Origin: Streptomyces chromofuscus
GTDB lineage: Bacteria; Actinomycetota; Actinomycetes; Streptomycetales; Streptomycetaceae
NCBI RefSeq assembly: GCF_015160875.1
Contig: NZ_CP063374.1
Location: 4,653,501-4,717,500 of the forward strand
Direction of reading: 5' to 3'
DNA length: 64,000 bases
Shown piece after piece: positions 1-9,406 of this stretch. The position numbers and the translations under genes were made by a program. Each line of letters opens with the position of its first letter. Within the stretch, counting starts at the first letter, position 1. Below the pieces are notes generated by a model. The model saw nothing but the letters and a program-made list of their open reading frames with translations. It was not told where the DNA came from and made no database searches.

Positions 1-1
1 G

Positions 2-220
2 TCGCTGGTCGCCGTCTATCCGACCAACGACTGGCACGAGCGCGAGACCTACGACTTCTTCGGGATCGTCTTCGACGGTCACCCGGCCCTGACGCGGATC
101 ATGATGCCGGACGACTGGCAGGGCCACCCGCAGCGCAAGGACTACCCCCTCGGCGGCATCCCCGTCGAGTACAAGGGCGCCCAGATCCCGGCTCCGGACC
201 AGCGGAGGTCGTACTCATGA
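2..220 (+). CDS. nuoC: NADH-quinone oxidoreductase subunit C (C-terminal end, partial)
   Basis: The window opens inside this gene; only the last 72 codons are present. The visible stretch carries the NuoC signature WHERETYDFFGI followed by HPALTRIMMPDDW and GHPQRKDYPLGG, typical of the peripheral-arm subunit that sits with NuoD and NuoB near the quinone site. Its TGA overlaps the ATG of nuoD in an ATGA junction, so the two are translationally coupled. It is the upstream end of the main complex I operon; nuoA and nuoB must lie before the window. Confidence 0.95.
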   Translation, partial: SLVAVYPTNDWHERETYDFFGIVFDGHPALTRIMMPDDWQGHPQRKDYPLGGIPVEYKGAQIPAPDQRRSYS

Positions 221-1539
221 GCACGCAGCACGCGACTCCGCGTGAGACCACCGAGGGCACCGTCTACACGGTCACCGGTGGCGACTGGGACGAGGTCGTC
301 CAGTCCGCGGCCCGCGCCGACGACGAGCGCATCGTCGTCAACATGGGCCCACAGCACCCCTCCACCCACGGTGTGCTCCGCCTGATCCTGGAGATCGAGG
401 GCGAGACGGTCACCGAGGCCCGGTGCGGCATCGGCTACCTGCACACCGGCATCGAGAAGAACCTGGAATTCCGCACGTGGACGCAGGGCACCACCTTCGT
501 CACGCGCATGGACTACCTGACGTCCTTCTTCAACGAGACCGGCTACTGCCTCGCGGTGGAGAAGCTCCTCGGCATCGAGGACGAGGTCCCCGACCGGGCC
601 ACGATCATCCGGGTGCTCCTCATGGAGCTGAACCGGCTCTCCTCGCACCTGGTGTGCATCGCCACCGGCGGCATGGAGCTGGGCGCCACCACGATCATGA
701 TCTACGGATTCCGTGATCGTGAAATGATTCTCGACATCTACGAGCTCATCACGGGCCTGAGGATGAACCACGCGTACATCCGTCCCGGCGGACTCGCGCA
801 GGACCTGCCGCCCGGCGCGGTGGACCGGATCCGCGAGTTCGTGAAGAAGATGAAGAAGAACCTCCCGGAGTACGACAAGCTCGCCACCGGGAACCCCATC
901 TTCAAGGCCCGTATGCAGGACATCGGCTACCTCGACCTTGCCGGCTGCATGGCCCTCGGCGCCACCGGACCGATCCTGCGCTCCGCCGGCCTGCCGCACG
1001 ACCTGCGCAAGGCCCAGCCGTACTGCGGCTACGAGACGTACGACTTCGACGTTCCGACCGCCGACACCTGCGACGCCTACGGCCGCTTCCTGATCCGCCT
1101 GGAGGAGATGCGCCAGTCGCTCAGGATCGTCGAGCAGTGCCTGGACCGGCTCCAGCCGGGCCCGGTCATGGTCGCCGACAAGAAGATCGCCTGGCCCGCC
1201 CAGCTCGCCCTGGGCCCGGACGGACTGGGCAACTCGCTGGACCACATCAAGAAGATCATGGGCACCTCCATGGAGGCCCTGATCCACCACTTCAAACTGG
1301 TGACCGAGGGCTTCCGCGTGCCGCCGGGACAGGCGTACACGGCGGTCGAGTCGCCCAAGGGCGAGCTCGGCGTGCACGCCGTGTCCGACGGCGGCACCCG
1401 TCCCTACCGGGTCCACTTCCGCGACCCGTCCTTCACCAACCTGCAGGCCATGGCGGCGATGTGCGAGGGCGGCCAGGTCGCCGACGTCATCGTCGCCGTC
1501 GCGTCCATCGACCCCGTGATGGGAGGCGTCGACCGGTGA
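217..1539 (+). CDS. nuoD: NADH-quinone oxidoreductase subunit D
   Basis: This is the 49-kDa-type peripheral subunit that forms the quinone-binding cavity of complex I with NuoB and NuoH. The 440-residue product has the family length. MGPQHPSTHG lies at residues 43-52 and contains the quinone-site histidine region, followed by GYLHTGIEKN and the C-terminal DPVMGGVDR, which ends in the usual Arg. The ATG overlaps the nuoC stop, and its own TGA overlaps the GTG of nuoE. It is the only nuoD in the window: the second nuo cluster has none. Confidence 0.98.
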   Translation: MSTQHATPRETTEGTVYTVTGGDWDEVVQSAARADDERIVVNMGPQHPSTHGVLRLILEIEGETVTEARCGIGYLHTGIEKNLEFRTWTQGTTFVTRMDYLTSFFNETGYCLAVEKLLGIEDEVPDRATIIRVLLMELNRLSSHLVCIATGGMELGATTIMIYGFRDREMILDIYELITGLRMNHAYIRPGGLAQDLPPGAVDRIREFVKKMKKNLPEYDKLATGNPIFKARMQDIGYLDLAGCMALGATGPILRSAGLPHDLRKAQPYCGYETYDFDVPTADTCDAYGRFLIRLEEMRQSLRIVEQCLDRLQPGPVMVADKKIAWPAQLALGPDGLGNSLDHIKKIMGTSMEALIHHFKLVTEGFRVPPGQAYTAVESPKGELGVHAVSDGGTRPYRVHFRDPSFTNLQAMAAMCEGGQVADVIVAVASIDPVMGGVDR

Positions 1540-2405
1540 CCACCTCTTCTTCGGAGCGGGGCGTCAGCCTGGGCATGCCCGAGCTGCCCGCACCCGACTA
1601 CCCGGACGACGTCCGAGCCCGGCTGGAGCGGGACGCGCGCGAGGTCGTCGCCCGCTACCCGGACTCGCGGTCCGCCCTGCTGCCGCTGCTGCACCTCGTG
1701 CAGGCGGAGGAGGGCCATGTCACGCGCACGGGCATGCGGTTCTGCGCGGACATGCTGGACCTGACCACGGCCGAGGTCACCGCGGTCGCCACCTTCTACA
1801 CCATGTACCGGCGCCGGCCGAGCGGCGACTACCAGGTGGGCGTGTGCACCAACACCCTGTGCGCGGTGATGGGCGGTGACGCGATCTTCGAGGCGCTCCA
1901 GGAGCACCTCGGCGTCGGCAACGGCGAGACCACCGACGACGGCAAGGTCACGCTGGAGCACATCGAGTGCAACGCGGCCTGCGACTTCGCGCCGGTCGTG
2001 ATGGTCAACTGGGAGTTCTTCGACAACCAGACCGTGCAGAGCGCGAAGCGCCTGGTGGACGACCTGCGCGCGGGAGCACGGGTCGAGCCGACCCGCGGGG
2101 CGCCGCTGTGCACGTTCAAGGAGACCGCCCGGATCCTGGCGGGCTTCCCCGACGAGCGGGCCGGGGCCGTCGAGGCCACGGGCAGCGCCGGACCGGCGTC
2201 CCTGGTGGGTCTCCGGCTGGCCAAGGGGGAGGCCGCGCCCGCGCGCGTGGTCCATCCGCGGGAGGGCGGACCGGACGAGGAGCCGCGGGACCGGGTCCAC
2301 CAGCCGTCGCCGACGGAGCACCTCAGCTCCCACGACGCGCCGCAGAAGACATCGGCATCCGACCCCGCCCACCCGGCCGGGCCCACCGCCGAGGAGGGGG
2401 AGTGA
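1536..2405 (+). CDS. nuoE: NADH-quinone oxidoreductase subunit E
   Basis: This is the 24-kDa-type subunit of the NADH-oxidising module, holding the [2Fe-2S] cluster N1a. Four ligands are visible: Cys104 and Cys109 (CTNTLC) and Cys145 and Cys149 (CNAAC). I chose GTG at 1536 because it overlaps the nuoD stop as GTGA; that gives 289 residues. The core ends near residue 205 and is followed by an actinobacterial-style Pro/Ala/Glu-rich hydrophilic tail of about 80 residues. The stop lies within the GTGATG that starts nuoF. Confidence 0.96.
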   Translation: MTTSSSERGVSLGMPELPAPDYPDDVRARLERDAREVVARYPDSRSALLPLLHLVQAEEGHVTRTGMRFCADMLDLTTAEVTAVATFYTMYRRRPSGDYQVGVCTNTLCAVMGGDAIFEALQEHLGVGNGETTDDGKVTLEHIECNAACDFAPVVMVNWEFFDNQTVQSAKRLVDDLRAGARVEPTRGAPLCTFKETARILAGFPDERAGAVEATGSAGPASLVGLRLAKGEAAPARVVHPREGGPDEEPRDRVHQPSPTEHLSSHDAPQKTSASDPAHPAGPTAEEGE

Positions 2406-3751
2406 TGACGTTGGCAGCCGAGCTCAAGGACATGAGCCCCGAGAAGTTGCTCGCTCCCGTGCTGTCGTCCTTCTGGGACGAGGACGGGTCCTGGACGCTG
2501 GACGTCTACCGGCGCCACGAGGGCTACGAGGGGCTCCGCAAGGCGCTCGCCATGTCGCCCGACGACGTGATCGCGTACGTCAAGGACTCCGGTCTGCGCG
2601 GCCGGGGCGGCGCCGGGTTCCCGACGGGAATGAAATGGCAGTTCATTCCCCAGGGGGATGGAAAGCCGCACTATCTGGTGGTCAACGCCGACGAATCGGA
2701 GCCCGGGACCTGCAAGGACATCCCGCTCCTCTTCGCGAACCCGCACAGCCTGATCGAGGGCATGATCATCGCGTGCTACGCCATCAGGTCGTCGCATGCC
2801 TTCATCTATCTGCGGGGCGAGGTCGTCCCCGTGCTGCGGCGGTTGCACTCGGCCGTTGCCGAGGCGTACGCGGCGGGCTACCTCGGCGAGAACATCCTGG
2901 GCAGCGGGCTCGACCTCGACATCACGGTGCACGCCGGCGCGGGCGCGTACATCTGCGGTGAGGAGACCGCACTGCTCGACTCGCTCGAAGGCCGCCGGGG
3001 TCAACCGCGGCTCCGTCCCCCCTTCCCCGCTGTCGCGGGCCTCTACGCGTGCCCGACTGTGGTGAACAACGTCGAGTCGATCGCCTCGGTTCCCGCCATC
3101 CTGAACAACGGCAAGGAATGGTTCAGGTCGATGGGCAGCGAGAAGTCGCCCGGCTTCACGCTCTACTCGCTCAGCGGCCACGTCGCGAGCCCCGGCCAGT
3201 ACGAGGCCCCGCTCGGCATCACCCTGCGCCAGCTGCTCGACATGAGCGGCGGCATGCGGCCCGGCCACCGGCTGAAGTTCTGGACGCCGGGCGGCTCCTC
3301 GACGCCGTTGCTCACCGACGAGCACCTCGACGTCCCTCTTGACTACGAGGGGGTCGGCGCCGCGGGTTCCATGCTCGGCACCAAGGCCCTGCAGTGCTTC
3401 GACGAGACGACCTGCGTCGTCCGCGCCGTGACCCGCTGGACCGAGTTCTACGCCCACGAGTCCTGCGGCAAGTGCACGCCCTGCCGTGAAGGAACGTACT
3501 GGCTGGTGCAGTTGCTGCGGGACATCGAGGCCGGCAAGGGCGCGATGAGCGATCTGGACAAGCTGGCCGACATCGCCGACAACATCAACGGCAAGTCCTT
3601 CTGCGCGCTCGGCGACGGCGCCGCCTCGCCGATCTTCTCCTCGCTGAAGTACTTCCGCGAGGAGTACGAGGAGCACATCACGGGCCGTGGCTGCCCCTTC
3701 GACCCGGCCAAGTCGACGGCCTGGGCCGACCGTACGGAGGTGAACGCATGA
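2405..3751 (+). CDS. nuoF: NADH-quinone oxidoreductase subunit F
   Basis: This is the 51-kDa-type flavoprotein that takes electrons from NADH through FMN and the [4Fe-4S] cluster N3. The glycine-rich nucleotide/FMN segment GRGGAGFPTG is at residues 66-75, followed by VVNADESEPGTCKD and GAGAYICGEETAL. The cluster ligands are Cys354, Cys357, Cys360 (SCGKCTPC) and Cys400. The start could be ATG 2405 or GTG 2402 just before it; both overlap the nuoE stop. The stop overlaps the nuoG ATG. The product is 448 residues, normal for NuoF. Confidence 0.97.
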   Translation: MTLAAELKDMSPEKLLAPVLSSFWDEDGSWTLDVYRRHEGYEGLRKALAMSPDDVIAYVKDSGLRGRGGAGFPTGMKWQFIPQGDGKPHYLVVNADESEPGTCKDIPLLFANPHSLIEGMIIACYAIRSSHAFIYLRGEVVPVLRRLHSAVAEAYAAGYLGENILGSGLDLDITVHAGAGAYICGEETALLDSLEGRRGQPRLRPPFPAVAGLYACPTVVNNVESIASVPAILNNGKEWFRSMGSEKSPGFTLYSLSGHVASPGQYEAPLGITLRQLLDMSGGMRPGHRLKFWTPGGSSTPLLTDEHLDVPLDYEGVGAAGSMLGTKALQCFDETTCVVRAVTRWTEFYAHESCGKCTPCREGTYWLVQLLRDIEAGKGAMSDLDKLADIADNINGKSFCALGDGAASPIFSSLKYFREEYEEHITGRGCPFDPAKSTAWADRTEVNA

Positions 3752-6252
3752 CTGTGACCACGAGCGCTCCCTCCGGTGGGGGAGAGGCGGCGGTTCCGCC
3801 GGAGGAGCTCGTCACGCTGACGATCGACGGCATCGAGATCAGCGTGCCCAAGGGCACCCTGGTCATCCGGGCCGCCGAGCAACTCGGCATCGAGATCCCG
3901 CGGTTCTGCGACCATCCCCTCCTCGACCCGGTCGGTGCCTGCCGCCAGTGCATCGTCGAGGTCGAGGGTCAGCGCAAGCCGATGGCGTCCTGCACCATCA
4001 CGTGCACCGACGGGATGGTGGTCAGGACCCACCTGACGTCGCCGGTCGCCGAGAAGGCGCAGCACGGTGTGATGGAGCTGCTGCTCATCAACCACCCGCT
4101 GGACTGCCCGGTCTGCGACAAGGGCGGCGAGTGCCCGCTGCAGAACCAGGCGATGTCCCACGGCAACGCCGAGTCCCGGTTCGAGGGCAGGAAGCGCACC
4201 TTCGCCAAGCCGGTGCCGATCTCGACGCAGGTGCTGCTGGACCGTGAGCGGTGCGTGCTGTGCGCGCGCTGCACCCGGTTCTCCAACCAGGTCGCGGGCG
4301 ACCCGATGATCGAGCTGCTGGAGCGGGGCGCGCTGCAGCAGGTGGGCACCGGTGAGGGCGACCCCTTCGAGTCGTACTTCTCCGGGAACACGATCCAGAT
4401 CTGCCCGGTCGGCGCGCTCACCTCGGCGGCCTACCGCTTCCGCTCCCGCCCGTTCGACCTGGTCTCCTCCCCGTCGGTCTGCGAGCACTGCTCCGGCGGC
4501 TGCGCCACGCGCACCGACCACCGGCGCGGCAAGGTCATGCGCCGGCTCGCGGCCAACGACCCCGAGGTCAACGAGGAGTGGATCTGCGACAAGGGGCGCT
4601 TCGCGTTCCGGTACGCGCAGCTGAAGGACCGCCTGCAGACGCCGTTGCTGCGCAACGCGGAGGGCGAGCTGGAGCCCGCATCCTGGCCCGAGGCGTTGCA
4701 GATCGCCGCGCAGGGGCTGCTCGCCTCGCGCGGACGCACCGGTGTCCTGACCGGCGGCCGGCTCACCATCGAGGACGCCTACGCGTACAGCAAGTTCGCG
4801 CGCGTGGCGCTCGACACCAACGACATCGACTTCCGCGCGCGCGTGCACAGCAGCGAGGAGGCCGACTTCCTCGCCGCACGGGTCGCCGGACGCGGACGCG
4901 ACCTCGACGGAACGGGCGTCACGTACACGGCCGTGGAGAAGGCGCCCGCCGTCCTGCTGGCCGGGTTCGAGTCGGAGGAGGAGGCGCCCGGAGTCTTCCT
5001 GCGGCTGCGCAAGGCCTGGCGCAAGCACGGGCAGAAGGTGTTCGCGCTGGCCACGCACAGCACGCGCGGCCTGGAGAAGGCCGGTGGCACGCTGTTGCCC
5101 GCCGCTCCCGGCACCGAGACCGAATGGCTGGACGCGCTCGCGAGCGGCGTCGGCCTGGAGGCGGAGGGGGCGCTGGCCGCCGAGGCGCTGCGCGCCGAGG
5201 GCGCGGTGATCGTCGTGGGCGAGCGGCTGGCCGGGGTGGCGGGTGGCCTCACCGCCGCCGTGCGGGCCGCGACCGCGACCGGCGCCCGGCTGGTGTGGAT
5301 CCCGCGCCGGGCCGGGGAGCGTGGCGCGATCGAGGCCGGTGCGCTGCCGACGCTGCTGCCGGGCGGGCGTCCGGCGACCGACCCGCGCGCGCGGGACGAG
5401 GTCGCGGCCGCCTGGGGCGTCGCGCAGCTCCCGCTCCGCTACGGCCGGGACACCGGCCGGACCATCGAGGCCGCCGCGACCGGCGAGCTCCAGGCCCTGC
5501 TGGTGGCCGGTGTGGAGGTCGCCGACCTGCCCGACCCGGCACGCGCGCGTGAGGCGCTCGGCGAGGTCGGCTTCCTGGTCTCGCTCGAACAGCGGCCCAG
5601 CGAGGTCACGGAACTGGCGGACGTGGTCCTGCCGGTCGCCGCGGTCGCCGAGAAGGCGGGCGCCTTCCTCAACTGGGAGGGCCGGGTCCGCTTCTTCGAG
5701 GCGGCGCTCAAACCCGACCAGATGACCCGACAACTGGCGCCGGGCGACGCGCGCGTGCTGCAGATGCTGGCCGACGCCATGGACGTCCACCTCGGGCTGC
5801 CGGATCTGCGGACCGCGCGCGCGGAGCTGGACCGGCTCGGCACCTGGGACGGGCCGCGGGCCACCGAGCCGCTGGAGAGCGCGGGCGCGCTGCCGCGGCC
5901 GGCCGCCGGGGAGGCGGTCCTCGCCGGGCACCGGCTGCTGCTCGACCAGGGCCTGCTCCAGGAGGGCGACGAGGCGCTCGCCGGGACACGGCACGCGGCA
6001 CGCGCGCGTGTGTCGCCCGCGACGGCCGCCGAGGCGGGGGTCGCGGAGGGCGACGTGCTCGCCGTGACCGGGCCCGCCGGAAGCGTCCGGCTGCCGCTCC
6101 AGATCACCGAGATGCCCGACCGCGTGGTCTGGCTGCCGCTGAACTCCGTCGGCGGGGGCGTCGCCTCCGACACCGGGGCGCTGCCCGGCTCCCTCGTCCG
6201 CATCGGCCCGGCGACGCTCCCCGCCGAGGCCCCCAAGGAGGTGGAGGCATGA
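3748..6252 (+). CDS. nuoG: NADH-quinone oxidoreductase subunit G
   Basis: This is the 75-kDa-type subunit that wires NuoF to the quinone arm. The N-terminal ferredoxin-like domain has [2Fe-2S] ligands Cys54, Cys65, Cys68 and Cys82, then the HxxxC-type and [4Fe-4S] motifs (DCPVCDKGGECPL; RCVLCARC). Cys245-x2-Cys248-x3-Cys252-x27-Cys280 is a complete N7 site, an extra cluster found only in some bacterial enzymes. The rest is a molybdopterin-oxidoreductase-like fold. At 834 residues it is full length and overlaps both neighbours by 4 nt. Confidence 0.97.
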   Translation: MTVTTSAPSGGGEAAVPPEELVTLTIDGIEISVPKGTLVIRAAEQLGIEIPRFCDHPLLDPVGACRQCIVEVEGQRKPMASCTITCTDGMVVRTHLTSPVAEKAQHGVMELLLINHPLDCPVCDKGGECPLQNQAMSHGNAESRFEGRKRTFAKPVPISTQVLLDRERCVLCARCTRFSNQVAGDPMIELLERGALQQVGTGEGDPFESYFSGNTIQICPVGALTSAAYRFRSRPFDLVSSPSVCEHCSGGCATRTDHRRGKVMRRLAANDPEVNEEWICDKGRFAFRYAQLKDRLQTPLLRNAEGELEPASWPEALQIAAQGLLASRGRTGVLTGGRLTIEDAYAYSKFARVALDTNDIDFRARVHSSEEADFLAARVAGRGRDLDGTGVTYTAVEKAPAVLLAGFESEEEAPGVFLRLRKAWRKHGQKVFALATHSTRGLEKAGGTLLPAAPGTETEWLDALASGVGLEAEGALAAEALRAEGAVIVVGERLAGVAGGLTAAVRAATATGARLVWIPRRAGERGAIEAGALPTLLPGGRPATDPRARDEVAAAWGVAQLPLRYGRDTGRTIEAAATGELQALLVAGVEVADLPDPARAREALGEVGFLVSLEQRPSEVTELADVVLPVAAVAEKAGAFLNWEGRVRFFEAALKPDQMTRQLAPGDARVLQMLADAMDVHLGLPDLRTARAELDRLGTWDGPRATEPLESAGALPRPAAGEAVLAGHRLLLDQGLLQEGDEALAGTRHAARARVSPATAAEAGVAEGDVLAVTGPAGSVRLPLQITEMPDRVVWLPLNSVGGGVASDTGALPGSLVRIGPATLPAEAPKEVEA

Positions 6253-7625
6253 GCCCGTACCTCGCCGTGGAAGACCTCTCCATGTTCGGCCGCGACCCCT
6301 GGTGGCTGGTCGCTGTCAAGGCGGTCTTCTGTTTCGCCTTCCTGATGGTGACCGTGCTGTTCTCCATCGTCTGGGAGCGCAAGGTCGTCGCCTGGATGCA
6401 GCTGCGCATCGGCCCCAACCGGCACGGCCCCTGGGGCATGCTCCAGTCGCTCGCCGACGGCATCAAGCTGATGCTGAAGGAGGACGTCGTCGTCAAGCGC
6501 GCGGACAAGGTCGTCTACGTCCTCGCGCCGATCGTCGCCGCCATCCCGGCCTTCATGGCGATCGCCGTGATCCCGTTCGGGCCGGCCGGCAACGAGATCT
6601 CGATCTTCGGGCAGCGCACCACGATGCAGCTGACCGACCTGCCCATCGCCATGCTGTACATCCTGGCGGTCGCCTCGGTCGGCATCTACGGCATCGTGCT
6701 GGCGGGCTGGAGCTCCGGATCCACCTATCCGCTGCTCGGCGGGCTGCGGTCCTGCGCCCAGATGATCTCCTACGAGATCGCCATGGGCGCCGCCTTCGCC
6801 TCGGTGTTCCTCTACTCGGGCTCCATGTCGACGTCGGCGATCGTCGAGGCGCAGGCGGACCGCTGGTTCGTGCTCCTGCTGCCGGTGTCGTTCCTGATCT
6901 ACATCGTGACGATGGTCGGCGAGACCAACCGCGCCCCGTTCGACATGCCCGAGTCCGAGGGCGACCTGGTCGGCGGGTTCAACACCGAGTACTCGTCGAT
7001 CAAGTTCGCGATGTTCATGCTCGCCGAGTACGTCAACATGGTCACCGTCTCGGCCGTGTCCGTGACGCTCTTCCTGGGCGGCTGGCGGGCGCCCTGGCCG
7101 ATCAGCACCTTCTGGGAGGGCGCCAACCACGGCTGGTGGCCGCTGCTCTGGTTCGTGGTCAAGGTGCAGCTGCTGCTGTTCTTCTTCATCTGGCTGCGCG
7201 GCACGCTCCCGCGGGTCCGCTACGACCAGCTGATGAAGCTCGGCTGGAAGGTCCTCATCCCGGTCTCCGTGGTCTGGCTGATGCTCGTCGCCACCGTGCG
7301 GACGCTGCGGAACGAGAACTACGCCTTCGCCGACATCGCCCTCTACGTCGGCGGCGGTGTCCTCGCCCTGCTGCTGCTCTCCTTCGTCGTGGACTTCCTC
7401 CGCGACCGTGCCAAGGCCGCACCCGAACCGCCCGCCCAGCAGCCCGCCTTCGACCCGATGGCCGGTGGGTTCCCCGTGCCGCCGCTGCCCGGACAGGAAC
7501 TGCCACCGGTGCCGCGGCGCCGCTCGCGTCGGGAGCGGGAGCTGATTGTCAGTGGTGGGCCCGATACTCAGAGTGACGGATCTCTGGGTGGATCTACGGA
7601 TGGAAAGGAGGCGTCCGATGGCTGA
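6249..7625 (+). CDS. nuoH: NADH-quinone oxidoreductase subunit H
   Basis: This membrane-arm subunit lies at the quinone channel and has about eight transmembrane helices. Family hallmarks are WERKVVAWMQLRIGPNRHGP near residue 35, DGIKLMLKED, and the conserved loop ETNRAPFDMPESEGDLVGGFNTEYSS. The C-terminus runs on for about 70 hydrophilic, Pro-rich residues, which is usual in actinobacteria. The product is 458 residues. The start overlaps the nuoG stop, and the end overlaps the nuoI start by 8 nt. Confidence 0.97.
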   Translation: MSPYLAVEDLSMFGRDPWWLVAVKAVFCFAFLMVTVLFSIVWERKVVAWMQLRIGPNRHGPWGMLQSLADGIKLMLKEDVVVKRADKVVYVLAPIVAAIPAFMAIAVIPFGPAGNEISIFGQRTTMQLTDLPIAMLYILAVASVGIYGIVLAGWSSGSTYPLLGGLRSCAQMISYEIAMGAAFASVFLYSGSMSTSAIVEAQADRWFVLLLPVSFLIYIVTMVGETNRAPFDMPESEGDLVGGFNTEYSSIKFAMFMLAEYVNMVTVSAVSVTLFLGGWRAPWPISTFWEGANHGWWPLLWFVVKVQLLLFFFIWLRGTLPRVRYDQLMKLGWKVLIPVSVVWLMLVATVRTLRNENYAFADIALYVGGGVLALLLLSFVVDFLRDRAKAAPEPPAQQPAFDPMAGGFPVPPLPGQELPPVPRRRSRRERELIVSGGPDTQSDGSLGGSTDGKEASDG

Positions 7626-8259
7626 GGAGCCCAAGGAGACCAAGCCCGGTTTCCAGAACCCCGTGGCCGGCTTCGGCGTGACCTTCAAGGCCATGTTCAA
7701 GAAGCGGCTGACCGAGCAGTACCCGGAGCAGCAGAAGACCACTGCCCCCCGGTTCCACGGACGGCACCAGCTCAACCGCCATCCGGACGGCCTGGAGAAG
7801 TGCGTCGGCTGTGAGCTGTGCGCCTGGGCCTGCCCCGCGGACGCCATCTACGTGGAGGGCGCGGACAACACCGACGAGGAGCGCTACTCCCCGGGCGAGC
7901 GGTACGGGCGGGTGTACCAGATCAACTACGCCCGCTGCATCCTGTGCGGCCTGTGCATCGAGGCGTGCCCCACACGCGCGTTGACCATGACGAACGACTT
8001 CGAGCTCGCCGACTCCAGTCGCGCCAACCTCATCTACACCAAGGAGCAGCTGCTGGCCGGTCTCGAGGAGGGCATGGTCGACTCGCCGCACGCCATCTAC
8101 CCGGGGATGGACGAGCAGGACTACTACCGGGGCCTGGTGACGGAGGCCGCGCCCGGCACCGAGCGACAGGTCGCCCGCTCCAAGGACGAGGTCGTCCAGG
8201 AGGCCGACTCCACCTTCGGAGGGACCGAACCGGCGTCGGAGAAGGTGATCGGCCGATGA
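7618..8259 (+). CDS. nuoI: NADH-quinone oxidoreductase subunit I
   Basis: This is the TYKY-type ferredoxin subunit that holds the two [4Fe-4S] clusters N6a and N6b between NuoG and NuoB. Both motifs are intact: Cys62, 65, 68, 72 and Cys107, 110, 113, 117. I placed the start at ATG 7618 because a GGAAAGGAGG ribosome site lies just upstream; an in-frame ATG at 7546 lies inside nuoH and is unlikely. The product has 213 residues. The stop overlaps the nuoJ ATG. Confidence 0.97.
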   Translation: MAEEPKETKPGFQNPVAGFGVTFKAMFKKRLTEQYPEQQKTTAPRFHGRHQLNRHPDGLEKCVGCELCAWACPADAIYVEGADNTDEERYSPGERYGRVYQINYARCILCGLCIEACPTRALTMTNDFELADSSRANLIYTKEQLLAGLEEGMVDSPHAIYPGMDEQDYYRGLVTEAAPGTERQVARSKDEVVQEADSTFGGTEPASEKVIGR

Positions 8260-9098
8260 CCGCGCAACTCGCCGCCTACAGCACCTCCACCGGAGAGGCC
8301 GTCCAGTTCTGGATCCTCGGCACGGTCGCGATGATCGGCGCCCTGTGCACCGTCTTCATGAAGAAGGCCGTGCACAGCGCGCTCTGCCTGGCCGGCACCA
8401 TGATCGTCCTGGCGGTGTTCTACCTCGCCAACGGCGCCTACTTCCTGGGCATCGTGCAGATCGTCGTCTACACCGGCGCGATCATGATGCTGTTCCTGTT
8501 CGTGGTGATGCTGGTCGGTGTCACGGCGGCGGACTCCCTGAAGGAGACCATCAAGGGCCAGCGGTGGCTGGCCATGCTCTGTGGCCTCGGCTTCGGCGTC
8601 CTGCTCGTCGGGGGCATCGGCAACGCCTCCCTGAAGGACTTCAACGGCCTCGGCCAGGCCAACGCGAGCGGCAACGTGGAGGGCCTCGCGGCCCTCATCT
8701 TCACCAAGTACGTCTTCGCCTTCGAGCTCACCGGCGCCCTGCTGATCACGGCCGCCGTCGGCGCCATGGTGCTCACCCACCGCGAGCGCACCGAACGCGC
8801 CAAGACCCAGCGCGAGCTGTCCGAGCAGCGCGTGCGCGAGGGGAAGTACGTACCGCCGCTGCCGGCGCCCGGCGTGTACGCGCGGCACAACGCCGTGGAC
8901 ATCGCGGGCCTGCTGCCCGACGGCACCCCGTCCGACCTGACGGTCAGCAAGACGCTGCGCGAGCGCGGCCAGATCCGTGACGTGTCCACCGAGGCGCTCA
9001 ACGACCTGCGGGCCCTCGAACAGCGGGCGCAGGAGCGGCTGGAGCGCGACGAGATCGAGCCGCCGACGTTCAAGCGGACCGAGGAGGCGTCGAAGTGA
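8256..9098 (+). CDS. nuoJ: NADH-quinone oxidoreductase subunit J
   Basis: This is a small antiporter-arm membrane subunit. The first 170 residues have five hydrophobic helices with the conserved segment LGIVQIVVYTGAIMMLFLFVVML, which contains the pi-bulge helix that takes part in coupling. About 100 hydrophilic residues follow, an actinobacterial feature. The chosen start is ATG 8256, overlapping the nuoI TGA as ATGA. The product has 280 residues. The stop overlaps the GTG of nuoK. Confidence 0.96.
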   Translation: MTAQLAAYSTSTGEAVQFWILGTVAMIGALCTVFMKKAVHSALCLAGTMIVLAVFYLANGAYFLGIVQIVVYTGAIMMLFLFVVMLVGVTAADSLKETIKGQRWLAMLCGLGFGVLLVGGIGNASLKDFNGLGQANASGNVEGLAALIFTKYVFAFELTGALLITAAVGAMVLTHRERTERAKTQRELSEQRVREGKYVPPLPAPGVYARHNAVDIAGLLPDGTPSDLTVSKTLRERGQIRDVSTEALNDLRALEQRAQERLERDEIEPPTFKRTEEASK

Positions 9099-9394
9099 AC
9101 CCGGTCAACTACCTCTACCTCGCCGCTCTGCTGTTCACGATCGGCGCCACCGGTGTGCTGATCCGGCGGAACGCGATCGTGCTGTTCATGTGCATCGAGC
9201 TGATGCTCAACGCCTGCAACCTCGCGTTCGTCGCCTTCTCCCGGATGCACGGCAACCTCGACGGCCAGATCATCGCGTTCTTCACGATGGTCGTCGCCGC
9301 GGCGGAGGTCGTGGTCGGTCTCGCGATCATCGTGTCGCTGTTCCGTTCCCGCCACTCGGCCTCGGTCGACGACGCCAGCCTGATGAAGCTCTAA
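9095..9394 (+). CDS. nuoK: NADH-quinone oxidoreductase subunit K
   Basis: This three-helix, MrpC-like membrane subunit has 99 residues, the standard size. The conserved buried glutamates are visible in the two helices CIELMLNACNL and AAAEVVVGLAIIV. The GTG start overlaps the nuoJ stop (GTGA). It is followed after 12 nt by nuoL, the first true gap in the operon. Confidence 0.97.
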   Translation: MNPVNYLYLAALLFTIGATGVLIRRNAIVLFMCIELMLNACNLAFVAFSRMHGNLDGQIIAFFTMVVAAAEVVVGLAIIVSLFRSRHSASVDDASLMKL

Positions 9395-9406
9395 GGGGTC
9401 GCTGAA

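Noticed and set aside
142..1416. Long minus-strand frame opposite nuoD
   Set aside because: It is the high-GC shadow of nuoD, has no family features, and the plus frame is unmistakable.
3448..5994. 848-codon minus-strand frame opposite nuoF and nuoG
   Set aside because: It is Arg/Gly/Gln/His-rich shadow coding opposite two certain genes.
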